Shown here piece by piece: positions 29,258-38,352 of a stretch of DNA of 64,000 nucleotides. Position numbers and translations under genes: made by a program. Each line of letters starts with the position of its first letter. Position 1 is the first letter of the stretch. The notes beneath the pieces were generated by a model. It did no database searches and was not told the origin of the DNA. It saw nothing but the letters and a program-made list of their open reading frames with translations. Origin of the DNA: Piscinibacter sp. (GTDB taxonomy: Bacteria; Pseudomonadota; Gammaproteobacteria; Burkholderiales; Burkholderiaceae_C); NCBI GenBank assembly GCA_016706565.1, contig JADJJI010000003.1:496001-560000 (forward strand), given 5' to 3'.

Positions 29258-29341
29258 TCAGAGCCAAGTCCAGAGGCGGCGCAACCATCTCGGTGCGCGG
29301 TCGGGCTTGGGTCGATAGAGCTCGCGAAACGTGGATTGCAT
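29258..29341 (-). CDS. Putative SOS-induced peptide, 27 residues
   Basis: A 27-codon reading frame begins MQSTFRELYRPKPDRAPR and ends WLRRLWTWL. It carries seven Arg/Lys and a Trp/Leu-rich basic C-terminus that could bind or insert into membranes. The Shine-Dalgarno site AGGAGGA is perfect and 7 bases before the ATG. A sigma70 promoter overlapped by two LexA boxes lies just upstream and a strong terminator just downstream, so this is a complete single-gene unit. It resembles SOS-controlled small toxins such as TisB in layout but not in sequence. No family is recognised, and translation is inferred. Confidence 0.65.
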   Translation of the reverse strand: MQSTFRELYRPKPDRAPRWLRRLWTWL

Positions 29342-29364
29342 GGTCGAGTCCTCCTGAGGACATT

Positions 29365-29399
29365 ACTGTATGCAAACGCAGTACTGTTTGCAAGTACAG
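29365..29399 (-). promoter_or_regulatory. Two tandem LexA boxes over a sigma70 promoter
   Basis: The boxes are CTGTTTGCAAGTACAG (29384-29399), with perfect CTGT-N8-ACAG ends, and CTGTATGCAAACGCAG (29366-29381), with CTG-N10-CAG; their centres are 18 bp apart. On the minus strand -35 TTGCAA (29388-29393), a 17-bp spacer and -10 TACAGT (29365-29370) fall within them. LexA binding would therefore block RNA polymerase. Double boxes are known at tightly repressed SOS genes such as colicins. The start site would be about 17 bases before the small gene's ATG. Confidence 0.75.
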
Positions 29400-29448
29400 C
29401 ACCCCCTTGCCGTGCAAGCTACACATCGATGATTGGCTTCGCAAAAGC

Positions 29449-29479
29449 AAAAAGCCCGGTACCTACTAGGTACCGGGCT
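29449..29479 (-). terminator. Terminator of tRNA-Pro
   Basis: A long perfect inverted repeat (AGCCCGGTACCTA and TAGGTACCGGGCT) ends in TTTTTGCTTTT on the minus strand. It starts 11 bp after the tRNA 3' end and isolates the tRNA from the LexA-controlled unit that follows. Confidence 0.85.
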
Positions 29480-29490
29480 CTTACTGTCTT

Positions 29491-29567
29491 TGGTCGGGGT
29501 GGCGGGATTCGAACTCGCGACCCCTTGCACCCCATGCAAGTGCGCTACCAGGCTGCGCTACACCCCG
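29491..29567 (-). tRNA. tRNA-Pro (anticodon GGG)
   Basis: The minus strand folds as a 77-nt tRNA with an encoded CCA end. The acceptor stem is CGGGGTG/CACCCCG, the D-arm GCGCAGCCTGGTAGCGC, and the anticodon arm CTTGC-ATGGGGT-GCAAG with anticodon GGG. The T-arm contains GTTCGAATC. It reads CCC/CCU proline codons. It is followed by its own terminator. Confidence 0.97.
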
Positions 29568-29579
29568 ACGAAGCCTCGC

Positions 29580-29585
29580 ATTATA
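29580..29585 (-). promoter_or_regulatory. -10 element of tRNA-Pro
   Basis: A perfect TATAAT lies 12 bp upstream of the mature tRNA 5' end. It is the strongest -10 near this gene. A matching -35 is not obvious in the GC-rich spacer. Confidence 0.6.
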
Positions 29586-29612
29586 GAGTGAAATCCGCCG
29601 CCCTCCCGGGAT

Positions 29613-30053
29613 TCACAGGACGAGCAGCGCTCGGATCGCGAGCAGCTCACCTCTGATCTCGCCAGGGTCGAGCACGGCCTTCGGCTCACTTGCGGCCTGG
29701 CCACCTGCCGGAGGCGCCGGATCCTCCAGCGCCGCGGCCATGTCGATCACCTCGTCGGGTTCATCGATCGCAGGCCCCGCATCGGCATCTCTCGGAATGG
29801 CCGCGTCCGAAAGTCGGTTGCGCGCCCCGCTGATCGTGAAGCCCTGTTCGTACAGGAGCTCACGAATGCGCCGGATCAACAGCACCTCATGGTGCTGGTA
29901 GTAGCGCCGGTTGCCCCGGCGCTTCATCGGCTTGAGCTGGGTGAACTCCTGCTCCCAGTACCGAAGCACATACGGCTTCACCCCGCACAAGTCGCTCACC
30001 TCACCGATGGTGAAGTACCGCTTTGCGGGGATGGCTGGGAGCGCTTTCTCCAT
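29613..30053 (-). CDS. MerR family transcriptional regulator
   Basis: This 146-residue protein has an N-terminal MerR helix-turn-helix (RYFTIGEVSDLCGVKPYVLRYWEQEF, wing RGNRRYYQHHEVLLIRRI) and a short C-terminal region without metal-binding cysteines. This type is regularly found directly after ihfA in betaproteobacteria and is poorly characterised. The ATG at 30053 gives MEKALPAIPAKRYF; an upstream TTG would add three residues. It is probably co-transcribed with ihfA. Confidence 0.88.
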   Translation of the reverse strand: MEKALPAIPAKRYFTIGEVSDLCGVKPYVLRYWEQEFTQLKPMKRRGNRRYYQHHEVLLIRRIRELLYEQGFTISGARNRLSDAAIPRDADAGPAIDEPDEVIDMAAALEDPAPPAGGQAASEPKAVLDPGEIRGELLAIRALLVL

Positions 30054-30087
30054 CAAAATCAATAAGATCCCAAGAGAAAGCTAGACT

Positions 30088-30450
30088 TTACTCGAACTCT
30101 TCCCCTGCCGGTATGTCACCTTGCACGACTCCCTTGAGTTTGTGGCTGGCGTGGAAGGTGACAACGTTGCGCGCCTTGATCGGGATGGCCTCCCCGGTGC
30201 GGGGATTTCGCCCGGGTCGAGGAGCCTTGCGGCGGATGTTGAAGTTGCCGAAGCTGGAAAGCTTGACATCCTCGCCAGTCACGAGCGTGCCGTGGATGAT
30301 CTCGAAGAAGGCTTCGACCATGTCCTTGGATTCGCGCTTGTTCAGCCCGAGCCGTTCGAACAACAAGTCGGCCAGTTCCGCCTTGGTGAGCGTGGGTGTC
30401 TCGATGGTCGGCAGGACGACCCGGCTCCGCGGCGTCTCGTTGTCGCTCAT
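30088..30450 (-). CDS. ihfA: Integration host factor alpha subunit
   Basis: IhfA pairs with IhfB to bend DNA at specific sites for recombination, replication and transcription. The 120-residue protein is about 20 longer than the E. coli form, with an extra N-terminus ([19 protein letters not shown]). The DNA-binding arm [23 protein letters not shown] is intact. It follows pheT by 14 bp, the normal pheST-ihfA order. Confidence 0.96.
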   Translation of the reverse strand: MSDNETPRSRVVLPTIETPTLTKAELADLLFERLGLNKRESKDMVEAFFEIIHGTLVTGEDVKLSSFGNFNIRRKAPRPGRNPRTGEAIPIKARNVVTFHASHKLKGVVQGDIPAGEEFE

Positions 30451-30464
30451 GGTCTGTTTTGCCC

Positions 30465-32879
30465 TCAGCCCCGCAGGCGCACACCCAGGCGAGCCTGGAG
30501 CGTGGCGAGCACCTCGGCCACGGTGGCCTCGATGCGTTCATCGGTCAGTGTGTTCTCGTTGTCCAGCAACTCCAGTCGTACAGCCAGACTGCGCTCGCCG
30601 GGCTTCATGTCGGCCGTTTCCGACGCCGGTTTGTAGATGTCGAACAAGCGCGCCGAGCGCACGAGCCCGCCACGGCCTGCGCCAATGGCATCCATGAGCG
30701 CGCCATGCGTGACCCGCTCGGCCGCAACCAGAGCGATGTCGCGAACCGCCACTTGCTGGCGCGGGACCGGCATGAACGCGGGCAGATCGCGCTCCTGCAG
30801 CGCGTCCAGGTCGAGTTCGAACAGCAGCGGCGCCGACGGCAACTCGTAGCCCTGACGCCAACGCGGATGCAACTCGCCGACATGACCGATCGAGCGACCG
30901 GCCAGTTCGATGCGCGCACAGCGCCCCGGATGCATCGCCGGGTGCTCTGCCATCACGAAGACCGCACTGCGTGGAGCAAGCAACGCCTCGATGTCGCCCT
31001 TGACGTCGAAGAAGTCGACAGCGCGTTCCTTGCTGCCCCATTGCAGCACGTCGCTGCGGCCCCATGCCAGACCGGCCAGTCGCCGCGGCTGAACCAGACC
31101 CGCAACGGCCGTCTCGCTGTCGACTGCGGACGCATCGCGGCGGAACACCCGCCCCGTCTCGAACACGCGCACGCGGCTCGCCTTGCGGGCCAGGTTCGAC
31201 TGCAACACCGCCACCAGGCTGCCCAGCAGGCTGGAGCGCATCACCGACAAGGGGCTGGCGATGGGGTTGAGTACGCGGATCGGGTCGGCATTGCCGGCGA
31301 GTTCATGCTCCCAGCGCTCTTCGACGAAGCTGAAGTTGATCGTCTCCTGGTAGCCCAGGCCTGCCAATAGATGCCGCAACGCACCCGTGCTGCGCTGCGA
31401 CTCGGTCCGAAGGCGTGCCGTCACCGGCGCCAGCGGCGGGGTGTCCGGCAGCGATTGGTAGCCCAGCACGCGAATCACTTCCTCGATCAGATCTTCCTCG
31501 ATCTTCAGATCGAAGCGCCACGAGGGGGGCGTGATCGTCAACGCGCCCGGCTCGGCGGTGAACCTCAGTCCCAACCGCTGCATCACGCCTTCGCATTGCA
31601 GCTGCGAGACCGGCATGCCGATCACTTTGGCGGCGCGGGCCACTCGCAGACGCACGGGTTCGGCCGCGGGCAGGCGCAGCACCTGGTCGTCCATCGGGCC
31701 GGCCTCACCGCCGCAGATGTCGAGGATCAGCCGCGTGATGCGCTCGATGTGCTCGACGGTCAGCGCCGGATCCACGCCGCGCTCGAAGCGGTGCCCGGCG
31801 TCGGTGGAGAAGTTGAAACGCCGCGACCGCCCGGCCACTGCCTCGGGCCACCAGAAGGCTGCCTCGACATACACGTTGCGTGTCGCGTCGGACACCGCGG
31901 TGGCTTCCCCGCCCATGATGCCGGCCAGAGATTCGACGGCCTCGTCGTCGGCGATCACTCCGACCTGGGCATCGACCTCGATGGTGTTCCCGTTCAGCAG
32001 TTCCAGCTTCTCGCCCGCTCGGCCCCAGCGAACCGTCAGGCCGCCGTGGATCTTGTCCAGATCGAAGATGTGCGACGGGCGGCCGAACTCGAACATCACG
32101 TAGTTGGAGATGTCCACCAGCGCCGTCACTGAGCGCTGGCCGCAACGTGCCAGCCGGTCGACCATCCAGGCCGGCGTGCGTGCCTGGGGGTTCACGCCGC
32201 GCACGACTCGACCGGAGAAGCGGCCGCACAGATCGCTGGCCTCGACCTTCACCTTCAGCACCGCATCGTGCGACACGGGAACCTGCGGGAAGGCGGGCAC
32301 CTTCAGCGGCGAACCGGTCAAGGCCGCCAGCTCGCGCGCGATGCCGTAGACGCTCAGGCAGTGCGCCAGATTGGGCGTGAGCTTGAGCGTGAAGATGGTG
32401 TCGTCGAGCGCCAGCTGACGTCGAATGTCAACGCCGACGGCCGCCGATTCGTCCAGCACCAGCAAGCCGCCATGATCTTCCGATAGCTTGAGCTCTCGCG
32501 CCGAGCACAGCATGCCCTGGCTTTCGACGCCGCGCAGCTTGCCGAGCTTGATCACGAAGGACTTGCCGTCTTCGCCAGGCGGCAGTTGCGCTCCGACGAG
32601 CGCGCAGGGCACGTGGATGCCCGCGCGCACGTTCGGTGCGCCGCAGACGATCTGCAGCGTCGTGCCGGTTCCGGCGTCGACTTCGCAGACGTTCAGGCGG
32701 TCCGCGTTCGGATGCTGCGTCACCGACAGCACCTTGGCGACGACCACGCCGCTGAACGGTGGTGCGGCCGGACGGGTCTCTTCGACTTCCATGCCGGCCA
32801 TCGTCAGCAGTTCGGACAACTCGGCGGTGGAGATCGGCGGATCGCAGTACTCGCGCAGCCAGGATTCAGGAAACTGCAT
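30465..32879 (-). CDS. pheT: Phenylalanyl-tRNA synthetase beta subunit
   Basis: PheT forms the alpha2-beta2 enzyme that charges tRNA-Phe. The 804-residue protein has the N-terminal module [18 protein letters not shown], an EMAP/OB-type tRNA-binding domain (about 40-150), B3/4 editing and B5 domains, and a C-terminal FDX-ACB anticodon-binding domain (about 710-804, [17 protein letters not shown]). It starts 10 bp after pheS. Confidence 0.97.
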   Translation of the reverse strand: MQFPESWLREYCDPPISTAELSELLTMAGMEVEETRPAAPPFSGVVVAKVLSVTQHPNADRLNVCEVDAGTGTTLQIVCGAPNVRAGIHVPCALVGAQLPPGEDGKSFVIKLGKLRGVESQGMLCSARELKLSEDHGGLLVLDESAAVGVDIRRQLALDDTIFTLKLTPNLAHCLSVYGIARELAALTGSPLKVPAFPQVPVSHDAVLKVKVEASDLCGRFSGRVVRGVNPQARTPAWMVDRLARCGQRSVTALVDISNYVMFEFGRPSHIFDLDKIHGGLTVRWGRAGEKLELLNGNTIEVDAQVGVIADDEAVESLAGIMGGEATAVSDATRNVYVEAAFWWPEAVAGRSRRFNFSTDAGHRFERGVDPALTVEHIERITRLILDICGGEAGPMDDQVLRLPAAEPVRLRVARAAKVIGMPVSQLQCEGVMQRLGLRFTAEPGALTITPPSWRFDLKIEEDLIEEVIRVLGYQSLPDTPPLAPVTARLRTESQRSTGALRHLLAGLGYQETINFSFVEERWEHELAGNADPIRVLNPIASPLSVMRSSLLGSLVAVLQSNLARKASRVRVFETGRVFRRDASAVDSETAVAGLVQPRRLAGLAWGRSDVLQWGSKERAVDFFDVKGDIEALLAPRSAVFVMAEHPAMHPGRCARIELAGRSIGHVGELHPRWRQGYELPSAPLLFELDLDALQERDLPAFMPVPRQQVAVRDIALVAAERVTHGALMDAIGAGRGGLVRSARLFDIYKPASETADMKPGERSLAVRLELLDNENTLTDERIEATVAEVLATLQARLGVRLRG

Positions 32880-32889
32880 GGCTCGGGAA

Positions 32890-33933
32890 TCAGTTGAATT
32901 GCGACAGGAAGCGCAGGTCGTTCTCGAAGAACAGCCGCAGGTCGTTCACGCCGTAGCGAAGCATCGTCAGACGGTCCGGGCCCATGCCGAACGCGAAGCC
33001 GATGTGGCGCTCGGGATCGAGGCCGAAATTGCGCACCACGTTCGGATGCACCTGGCCGGAGCCCGCCACTTCGAGCCATTGGCCCTTGAGCGGCCCGCTC
33101 GAGAAGGCGATGTCGATCTCGGCGGAGGGCTCGGTGAAAGGAAAGAACGAGGGCCGGAAGCGCAGCGTCAGCTCATCGGTCTCGAAGAATCGACGACAGA
33201 AGTCGGTGAACACGACCTTCAGGTCCTTGAAGCTCACGTTCTCGCCGATCCACAGGCCTTCGCATTGGTGGAACATGGGCGAGTGCGTGGCGTCACTGTC
33301 CACTCGGTAGGTGCGGCCCGGCGCAATGACGCGGATCTCGGGCATGTGCTCCTTGCCGGCGTGCTTCTTGGCATGCGAGCGCGCATAGCGGACCTGCATC
33401 GGCGAGGTGTGCGTGCGCAGGTTCAGCCAGCGGCCTTCGGTGTCCTTCAGGTCGACGTAGAAGGTGTCCTGCATCGAGCGCGCGGGGTGGTTCTCCGGGC
33501 TGTTCAGCGCGGTGAAGTTGTACCAGTCGGTCTCGATTTCCGGGCCATCGGCAACGTCGAAGCCCATCGAGCCGAAGATCGCCTCGATGCGCTCGATGGT
33601 GCGGGTCACCGGGTGCAGGCCACCGATGCCGCGCTGGCGGCCGGGGAGCGTGACATCGAGCGACTCGGACTTCAGCTGAGCCTCTAGTTCGGCTTGGCCG
33701 AGCGCATCGCGGCGCGCCTGCAGCAAGGCCTCGACCTGCTGCTTGGCCGCATTGATCAGCGCGCCTCGCGCCTTCTTCTCATCGACCGGCAAGGCAGCCA
33801 GCGCCTTCAGCTGCTCGGTGACACGGCCTGACTTCCCGAGGTATCGCGCCTTGGCGTTCTCGAGTTCGGCCGGCGTCGTCGCCATCTCGAAGTCGGCCTT
33901 CGCGTCGTCGACGAGGGGAGCGAGATCGTTCAT
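32890..33933 (-). CDS. pheS: Phenylalanyl-tRNA synthetase alpha subunit
   Basis: PheS is the catalytic class II subunit. The 347-residue protein has an N-terminal coiled coil (about 1-85), motif 2 near [19 protein letters not shown] and [19 protein letters not shown], and motif 3 [18 protein letters not shown] at the end. The ATG at 33933 gives the conserved start [15 protein letters not shown]; the longer open frame runs into the terminator and is not coding. Confidence 0.97.
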   Translation of the reverse strand: MNDLAPLVDDAKADFEMATTPAELENAKARYLGKSGRVTEQLKALAALPVDEKKARGALINAAKQQVEALLQARRDALGQAELEAQLKSESLDVTLPGRQRGIGGLHPVTRTIERIEAIFGSMGFDVADGPEIETDWYNFTALNSPENHPARSMQDTFYVDLKDTEGRWLNLRTHTSPMQVRYARSHAKKHAGKEHMPEIRVIAPGRTYRVDSDATHSPMFHQCEGLWIGENVSFKDLKVVFTDFCRRFFETDELTLRFRPSFFPFTEPSAEIDIAFSSGPLKGQWLEVAGSGQVHPNVVRNFGLDPERHIGFAFGMGPDRLTMLRYGVNDLRLFFENDLRFLSQFN

Positions 33934-33964
33934 CGCATCGGAGCCTGAGAGACTTTCAACACAA

Positions 33965-33993
33965 GAAAAAAGGCCGCACACGAGGTCGGCCTT
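33965..33993 (-). terminator. Terminator between rplT and pheS
   Basis: AAGGCCG and CGGCCTT form a 7-bp stem with a 10-base loop, followed by a T-rich run (TTTTTTCTTGT). It lies 80 bp after rplT and 32 bp before pheS. Unlike in E. coli, no leader peptide with Phe codons precedes it. It may end the thrS-rplT transcript or tune read-through into pheST. Confidence 0.8.
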
Positions 33994-34072
33994 GGAAAGC
34001 TGAGCCGGCGCCGCTTTCGCGGGCCGGCGCTGCAGCGGCCGAGGCGCGTTGGCGCCCGGGCCGCGCAGGGGT

Positions 34073-34429
34073 TCAAGCGAGCTGGGCCTTCACCTTGTCG
34101 ACGATGCTGCCGAAGCCGGCAGGATCGTTCACGGCCATGTCGGCAAGGACCTTGCGGTCGATGTCGATCTGGGCCTTCTTCAGGCCGGCCATGAACTTGC
34201 TGTAGGTGAGCCCGAGGCCCCGGCTCGCCGCGTTGATACGGGCGATCCAGAGCTGGCGGAAAACACGCTTCTTGGTACGGCGGTCACGGTAGGCATATTG
34301 CCCAGCCCGCATCACCGCTTCCTTGGCGATGCGGAACACGTTCTTGCGGCGGCCGCGGAAGCCCTTGGCCAGTACCAGAATCTTCTTGTGACGTGCGCGG
34401 GCGGTGACACCACGTTTGACGCGAGGCAT
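34073..34429 (-). CDS. rplT: Ribosomal protein L20
   Basis: This 118-residue 23S rRNA-binding protein is needed for early 50S assembly. It begins [23 protein letters not shown], the conserved basic N-terminal extension, and has the globular end [21 protein letters not shown]. In other bacteria L20 also represses translation of rpmI-rplT. It follows rpmI by 30 bp. Confidence 0.98.
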   Translation of the reverse strand: MPRVKRGVTARARHKKILVLAKGFRGRRKNVFRIAKEAVMRAGQYAYRDRRTKKRVFRQLWIARINAASRGLGLTYSKFMAGLKKAQIDIDRKVLADMAVNDPAGFGSIVDKVKAQLA

Positions 34430-34459
34430 TTCTTACTCCTTCAACAATGGGTCAGAGAA

Positions 34460-34663
34460 TCACAGGCCGGCGAATGGCAGCATTTGCGCCATGTGGCCCA
34501 TGTTGGTCTCGTGCACGGTCACGGCACCACGCAGGTGGCGCTTGTTCTTCGTGGACTTCTTGGTGAGGATGTGGCGCTTGAACGCCTGGCCCCGCTTGAC
34601 GGTGCCCCCCGGACGCACGCGGAACCGCTTGGCCGCGCTCTTCTTGGTCTTCATCTTGGGCAT
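34460..34663 (-). CDS. rpmI: Ribosomal protein L35
   Basis: This 67-residue basic protein of the large subunit has the full family pattern [20 protein letters not shown] and [17 protein letters not shown]. The ATG at 34663 is preceded by AAAGAAGGAGCAGTC, a good ribosome site. It lies 119 bp after infC. Confidence 0.97.
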   Translation of the reverse strand: MPKMKTKKSAAKRFRVRPGGTVKRGQAFKRHILTKKSTKNKRHLRGAVTVHETNMGHMAQMLPFAGL

Positions 34664-34782
34664 GACTGCTCCTTCTTTGTTGCTGCTGCAGGCGCCGGTG
34701 AAAGGTCCACCGTCTTGTTGGCCTGCAGTCGCTTCTGACAACACCCCGGCGACCAGACCGAGGCATTGAACTCTTCGAACTT

Positions 34783-35331
34783 CTACTTCCTCTTCGGCGC
34801 TAGCACCATGATCATCTGGCGGCCTTCCAACTTGGGCATGTGCTCGACGACCGAGACATCCGCCAGTTCGTCGCGGATGCGCTCGAGCAGGCGCATGCCG
34901 ATGTCCTGGTGGGTGATCTCGCGGCCGCGGTAGCGCAGCGTGACCTTGCCCTTGTCGCCGTCTTCCTCGATGAAGCGGCGCAGGTTTCGCATCTTGATCT
35001 GGTAATCGCCCTCGTCCGTGCCCGGACGGAACTTCACTTCCTTGACTTCGACGATCTTCTGCTTGGACTTGGCTTCCGCTGCGCGCTTTTGCTCTTGGTA
35101 CTTGAACTTGCCGTAGTCCATCAGACGGCACACCGGGGGGTCTGCCTGGGCCACGATCTCCACCAGATCAACGTCCATCTCGCCCGCCATGCGCAGGGCT
35201 TCCTGGGTCGATACGATGCCCAGAGGTTCGTTCTCGGGGCCGTTCAGGCGGACTTCGGGGGCCATGATCTCGCGGTTGAGCCGGTGCTTGCGCTCGGCGT
35301 TCGGAGTACGGCGGTCAGCAAAAGTAGCGAT
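34783..35331 (-). CDS. infC: Translation initiation factor IF-3, with ATC start
   Basis: IF-3 binds the 30S subunit and checks start-codon and initiator-tRNA pairing. The frame is open upstream of the first ATG and encodes [21 protein letters not shown], a conserved IF-3 N-terminus. It starts at an ATC at 35331 with AAAGG eight bases before it. This gives 182 residues, the family norm. Non-standard infC starts (AUU, AUC, AUA) let IF-3 repress its own translation. Starting at the first ATG would lose about 22 residues. Confidence 0.94.
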   Translation of the reverse strand: MATFADRRTPNAERKHRLNREIMAPEVRLNGPENEPLGIVSTQEALRMAGEMDVDLVEIVAQADPPVCRLMDYGKFKYQEQKRAAEAKSKQKIVEVKEVKFRPGTDEGDYQIKMRNLRRFIEEDGDKGKVTLRYRGREITHQDIGMRLLERIRDELADVSVVEHMPKLEGRQMIMVLAPKRK

Positions 35332-35420
35332 GGTTGGTACCTTTCAGCGGACTCCAAGGCAAGAGAAGCCCAAAAAAACGATTTGCGCGCCGGCCTCCCA
35401 GGGCGTGACCACCGTCGTGG

Positions 35421-37340
35421 TCACACTTTCCGGGCAACGTCGTCGGCGAGCTTCGCTTGGAAGTCGACCAGCGGCATCACCCCGAGATCCTGGTTGCCCC
35501 GGGCGCGCACGGCAACAGCCCCGTTTGCCTTCTCCTTGTCACCCACGACGAGGATGTACGGGACCTTCTGCATCGAATGCTCGCGGATTTTATAGGTAAT
35601 TTTCTCGTTGCGCAAATCGATCGCTACTCTAAGTCCTTGTTTTTGCAGCGATTTGGCCACGTCCGCGGCGTATTCGGCCTGGGCGTCGGTGATGTTGAGC
35701 ACGCTGACCTGCACTGGTGCCAGCCACGCCGGGAGCGCGCCGGCGTGCTGTTCGACCAGGATGCCGATGAAACGCTCGAAGCTACCGATGATCGCCCGGT
35801 GCAGCATGACGGGGTGGGCGCGGCCGCTGTTCTCGGTCACGTACTCGCCGCCCAGGCGCTCGGCCGTGTTGAAGTCGACCTGCATCGTGCCGCACTGCCA
35901 CTGGCGGCCGATCGCGTCCTTGAGCGTGTACTCGATCTTCGGGCCGTAGAAGGCACCTTCGCCGGGCGACACGACGAACTCGACACCCGAGCGCCGCAGA
36001 GATTCCATCACGGCATGCTCGGCCTTGTCCCACAGTTCGTCGGAGCCGACCCGGTTCTGCGGACGCGTCGCGACCTTGTAGATGATGTCGGTGAAGCCGA
36101 AGTCGGCATAGACCTTCTGCAGCAGCGTCGTGTAGGCGACGCACTCGTCGAGGATGTGGTCCTCGGTGCAGAAGATGTGGCCATCGTCCTGCGTGAAGCC
36201 GCGCACGCGCATGATGCCGTGCATCGAGCCGCTGGGTTCGTTGCGGTGGCACTGCCCGAACTCGCCATAGCGGATCGGCAGGTCTCGGTAGCTGCGCATG
36301 TGCGAGCTGAAGATCAGCACGTGGCCGGGGCAGTTCATCGGCTTGAGCGCGTATTCGCGCTTCTCCGATTCCGTCGTGAACATGTTCTCGCGGTAGTTGT
36401 CCCAGTGGCCGGTCTTCTCCCACAGGCCCTTGTCGAGAAGCTGCGGGCCCTTGACCTCGAGGTAGCCGTTGTCGCGGTAGACCTGCCGCATGTACTGCTC
36501 GACGCTCTGCCACAGTGCCCAGCCCTTGGGGTGCCAGAACACCAGGCCCGGCGCGTGCTCGTCGATGTGGAACAGGTCGAGTTCGCGACCGAGCTTGCGG
36601 TGGTCGCGCTTCTCGGCCTCCTCGAGCATGTGCAGGTACTTCTGCAGGTCGTCCTTGCTCGCCCAGGCCGTACCGTAGATGCGCTGCAACATCTCGTTGC
36701 GGTGGTCGCCGCGCCAGTAGGCGCCGGCCACCTTCATCAGCTTGAAGTGCTTGAGCCGCCCGGTGGACGGCACGTGCGGGCCGCGGCACAGATCCTCGAA
36801 CTGTCCTTCGCGATACAGGGAGACGTCTTCGCCGGCGGGAATGCTCGAGATGATCTCCGCCTTGTAGTGCTCGCCCAGGCCCTTGAAGTAGGCCACGGCC
36901 TCGTCGCGAGGCAGCACGCGGCGCTCGACCTTCTCGTCCTTGCGGGCCAGCTCGGTCATCTTCGCCTCGATGGCGACCAGGTCCTCCGGCGTGAACGGCC
37001 GCTTGTAGGAGAAGTCGTAGAAGAAGCCGTTCTCGATGACTGGGCCGATGGTCACCTGCGCCTCGGGAAAGAGCTCCTTCACCGCGTACGCGAGCAAATG
37101 CGCCGTCGAGTGTCGGATCACCTCCAGCCCGCCGGCATCCTTGTCGGTCAGGATGGCCAGCGACGCATCGGCCTCGATGCGATGGCTGGTGTCCACCACG
37201 AGGGCAGCGTCGCCCTGCCCCACGCGGCCGGCGATCGCCGCCTTGGCCAGGCCAGGGCCGATGGAGGCGGCCACCTCGGCCACCGTCACCGGGCCGGGAA
37301 ACTCACGCCGGGAACCGTCGGGCAATTGGATCGAAACCAT
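35421..37340 (-). CDS. thrS: Threonyl-tRNA synthetase
   Basis: This class II synthetase of about 639 residues has an N-terminal TGS domain (about 1-62), an editing domain ([19 protein letters not shown] with the zinc/HxxxH-type motif), a catalytic core (GKPM-like [22 protein letters not shown]) and a C-terminal anticodon-binding domain. The ATG at 37340 is preceded by GGAG at a proper distance; a GTG one codon upstream is possible. The leader carries a threonine-rich peptide gene and a terminator, so transcription attenuation by threonine supply is likely. Confidence 0.97.
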   Translation of the reverse strand: MVSIQLPDGSRREFPGPVTVAEVAASIGPGLAKAAIAGRVGQGDAALVVDTSHRIEADASLAILTDKDAGGLEVIRHSTAHLLAYAVKELFPEAQVTIGPVIENGFFYDFSYKRPFTPEDLVAIEAKMTELARKDEKVERRVLPRDEAVAYFKGLGEHYKAEIISSIPAGEDVSLYREGQFEDLCRGPHVPSTGRLKHFKLMKVAGAYWRGDHRNEMLQRIYGTAWASKDDLQKYLHMLEEAEKRDHRKLGRELDLFHIDEHAPGLVFWHPKGWALWQSVEQYMRQVYRDNGYLEVKGPQLLDKGLWEKTGHWDNYRENMFTTESEKREYALKPMNCPGHVLIFSSHMRSYRDLPIRYGEFGQCHRNEPSGSMHGIMRVRGFTQDDGHIFCTEDHILDECVAYTTLLQKVYADFGFTDIIYKVATRPQNRVGSDELWDKAEHAVMESLRRSGVEFVVSPGEGAFYGPKIEYTLKDAIGRQWQCGTMQVDFNTAERLGGEYVTENSGRAHPVMLHRAIIGSFERFIGILVEQHAGALPAWLAPVQVSVLNITDAQAEYAADVAKSLQKQGLRVAIDLRNEKITYKIREHSMQKVPYILVVGDKEKANGAVAVRARGNQDLGVMPLVDFQAKLADDVARKV

Positions 37341-37351
37341 CACGAACTCCG

Positions 37352-37383
37352 AAAAGCAAAAAGGCGCGGACCATGCCGCGCCT
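37352..37383 (-). terminator. Attenuator terminator directly before thrS
   Basis: AGGCGCGG and CCGCGCCT form an 8-bp stem with a 6-base loop, followed by TTTTTGCTTTT. It ends 11 bp before the thrS start and 45 bp after the leader peptide stop. The spacer contains CGCGC (around 37413-37421), which can pair with GCGCG of the 5' arm as a candidate antiterminator. Confidence 0.8.
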
Positions 37384-37428
37384 CGAAGAACAAAGGATGC
37401 TGAAAGAAGGTCGACGCGCGCAGCGGGG

Positions 37429-37476
37429 CTAGACCTTGTCGGCCCAGCTCGTAGTCCGCGGTGTCATAACCGTCAT
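37429..37476 (-). CDS. thrS leader peptide (15 residues, threonine attenuator)
   Basis: The minus strand encodes [15 protein letters not shown]. Four of its first nine residues are Thr, encoded by ACG, ACA, ACT and ACG; ACA and ACT are rare in this genome. A ribosome site GAGAAAGG stands just upstream, and the stop TAG lies 45 bp before the terminator in front of thrS. A ribosome stalled for charged tRNA-Thr would sit on these codons. The layout matches other aminoacyl-tRNA synthetase attenuators such as pheM. Function is inferred. Confidence 0.75.
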   Translation of the reverse strand: MTVMTPRTTSWADKV

Positions 37477-37506
37477 GCCTTTCTCGCCCTTGTTGGTTGA
37501 GCCCAT

Positions 37507-37512
37507 ATTGTA
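37507..37512 (-). promoter_or_regulatory. Candidate -10 element for the thrS leader transcript
   Basis: TACAAT on the minus strand overlaps the end of the upstream gene's stop region. A start site about 7 bp downstream would place the threonine-rich leader peptide near the 5' end of the RNA. No convincing -35 is seen. Confidence 0.45.
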
Positions 37513-37514
37513 TT

Positions 37515-37958
37515 TCAGTAGCGGTAGACCTGATTGTTCTCGATGCGCACGCGGTCGCCGACGCGCAGTTCCGACAGCTGCTGGTAGTCGAAGGTGCGCA
37601 CCTGGCCCTGCTGCGTGACGATGGCCACGCGATAGAAATCCTGCGCGCCGCGGTTGTTCTTCTCGATCTGGTTGCCCACGACGGCACCGCCCATCGCACC
37701 GACGATGGTCCCGGCGGTGCGGCCCGAGCCGCTGCCGATCTGGCGTCCGACCACCGCCCCGACCGCGGCGCCGAGCAGCGCCCCGCCGCCGGTGGTCTGG
37801 CTTTCGGCACGCACCAGGTCGATGCTCTGCACCTGGCCGTATTCGACGCGGTAGGCGGACGGCGTCGGTGCGCTGGGCTGGGTGGCCGGGTGCGTGGCAC
37901 AACCGGCGGCGATCAGGGTGGCGAGCACGGCGGCCGACAGGCGAATGGTTCGTTGCAT
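37515..37958 (-). CDS. Glycine-zipper 2TM outer-membrane lipoprotein (SlyB-like)
   Basis: This 147-residue lipoprotein has a signal ending in lipobox IAAGC and a glycine zipper (GGGALLGAAVGAVVGRQIG, GTIVGAMGGAVVGNQIE, about residues 55-95). It ends in an SH3-like part with FDYQQLSELRVGDRVRIENNQVYRY. SlyB/PcpP-type proteins stabilise the outer membrane. I chose the ATG at 37958 because GAGGAGAAGCACC precedes it; an upstream GTG would destroy the signal peptide. Confidence 0.88.
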   Translation of the reverse strand: MQRTIRLSAAVLATLIAAGCATHPATQPSAPTPSAYRVEYGQVQSIDLVRAESQTTGGGALLGAAVGAVVGRQIGSGSGRTAGTIVGAMGGAVVGNQIEKNNRGAQDFYRVAIVTQQGQVRTFDYQQLSELRVGDRVRIENNQVYRY

Positions 37959-38092
37959 GGTGCTTCTCCTCAGGTTGGGGCCCGCACAGCGTTCGGCGTG
38001 CGGGCCGGTTCCCATTCAACGCGCCACGCCGCGCATGGAAGCACCTCCGAAGCGCAAAGAACTGTTGCTGATGCTCGCCAATCGATACAGCG

Positions 38093-38341
38093 TCACTTCA
38101 GCGTTTCCGCTTCGGTGTCGTCGGGCTGCGGCGGCGTGAACGCCGCGACGTCGAGCGGCTCCCGATCGTCGGGCGCCGTGGCGCCCAGCTGGGCGAGCCA
38201 GTTCACCATGCCGGACGCGCTGGCACTGGCCTCGGGCGGCACCGAGTCGGTGACTGGCGTCAGAGGGTCGCCCCCGCCGCCACCGCATGCCGCGAGCAGC
38301 ACCGCCGCCACGCCGATCGAAACAAGGGTCTGGGTCTTCAT
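38093..38341 (-). CDS. Small hypothetical lipoprotein
   Basis: This 82-residue protein has a lipoprotein signal with lipobox LAACGGGGG (cleavage near residue 18) and an acidic, Pro-rich mature part without a known domain. The ATG at 38341 has AAGGAG seven bases upstream. It follows the DUF4331 gene by 11 bp, so both are likely one transcript. The function is unknown. Confidence 0.7.
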   Translation of the reverse strand: MKTQTLVSIGVAAVLLAACGGGGGDPLTPVTDSVPPEASASASGMVNWLAQLGATAPDDREPLDVAAFTPPQPDDTEAETLK

Positions 38342-38352
38342 GGGGATCTCCT

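Noticed and set aside
29365-29567. tRNA-Pro as an integration site with a genomic island next to it
   Set aside because: No integrase, no repeated tRNA end and no change in neighbouring core-gene order were seen.
33934-34072. pheM-type phenylalanine attenuator before pheS
   Set aside because: The terminator is there, but I found no short reading frame with Phe codons before it. It is better read as the rplT terminator.
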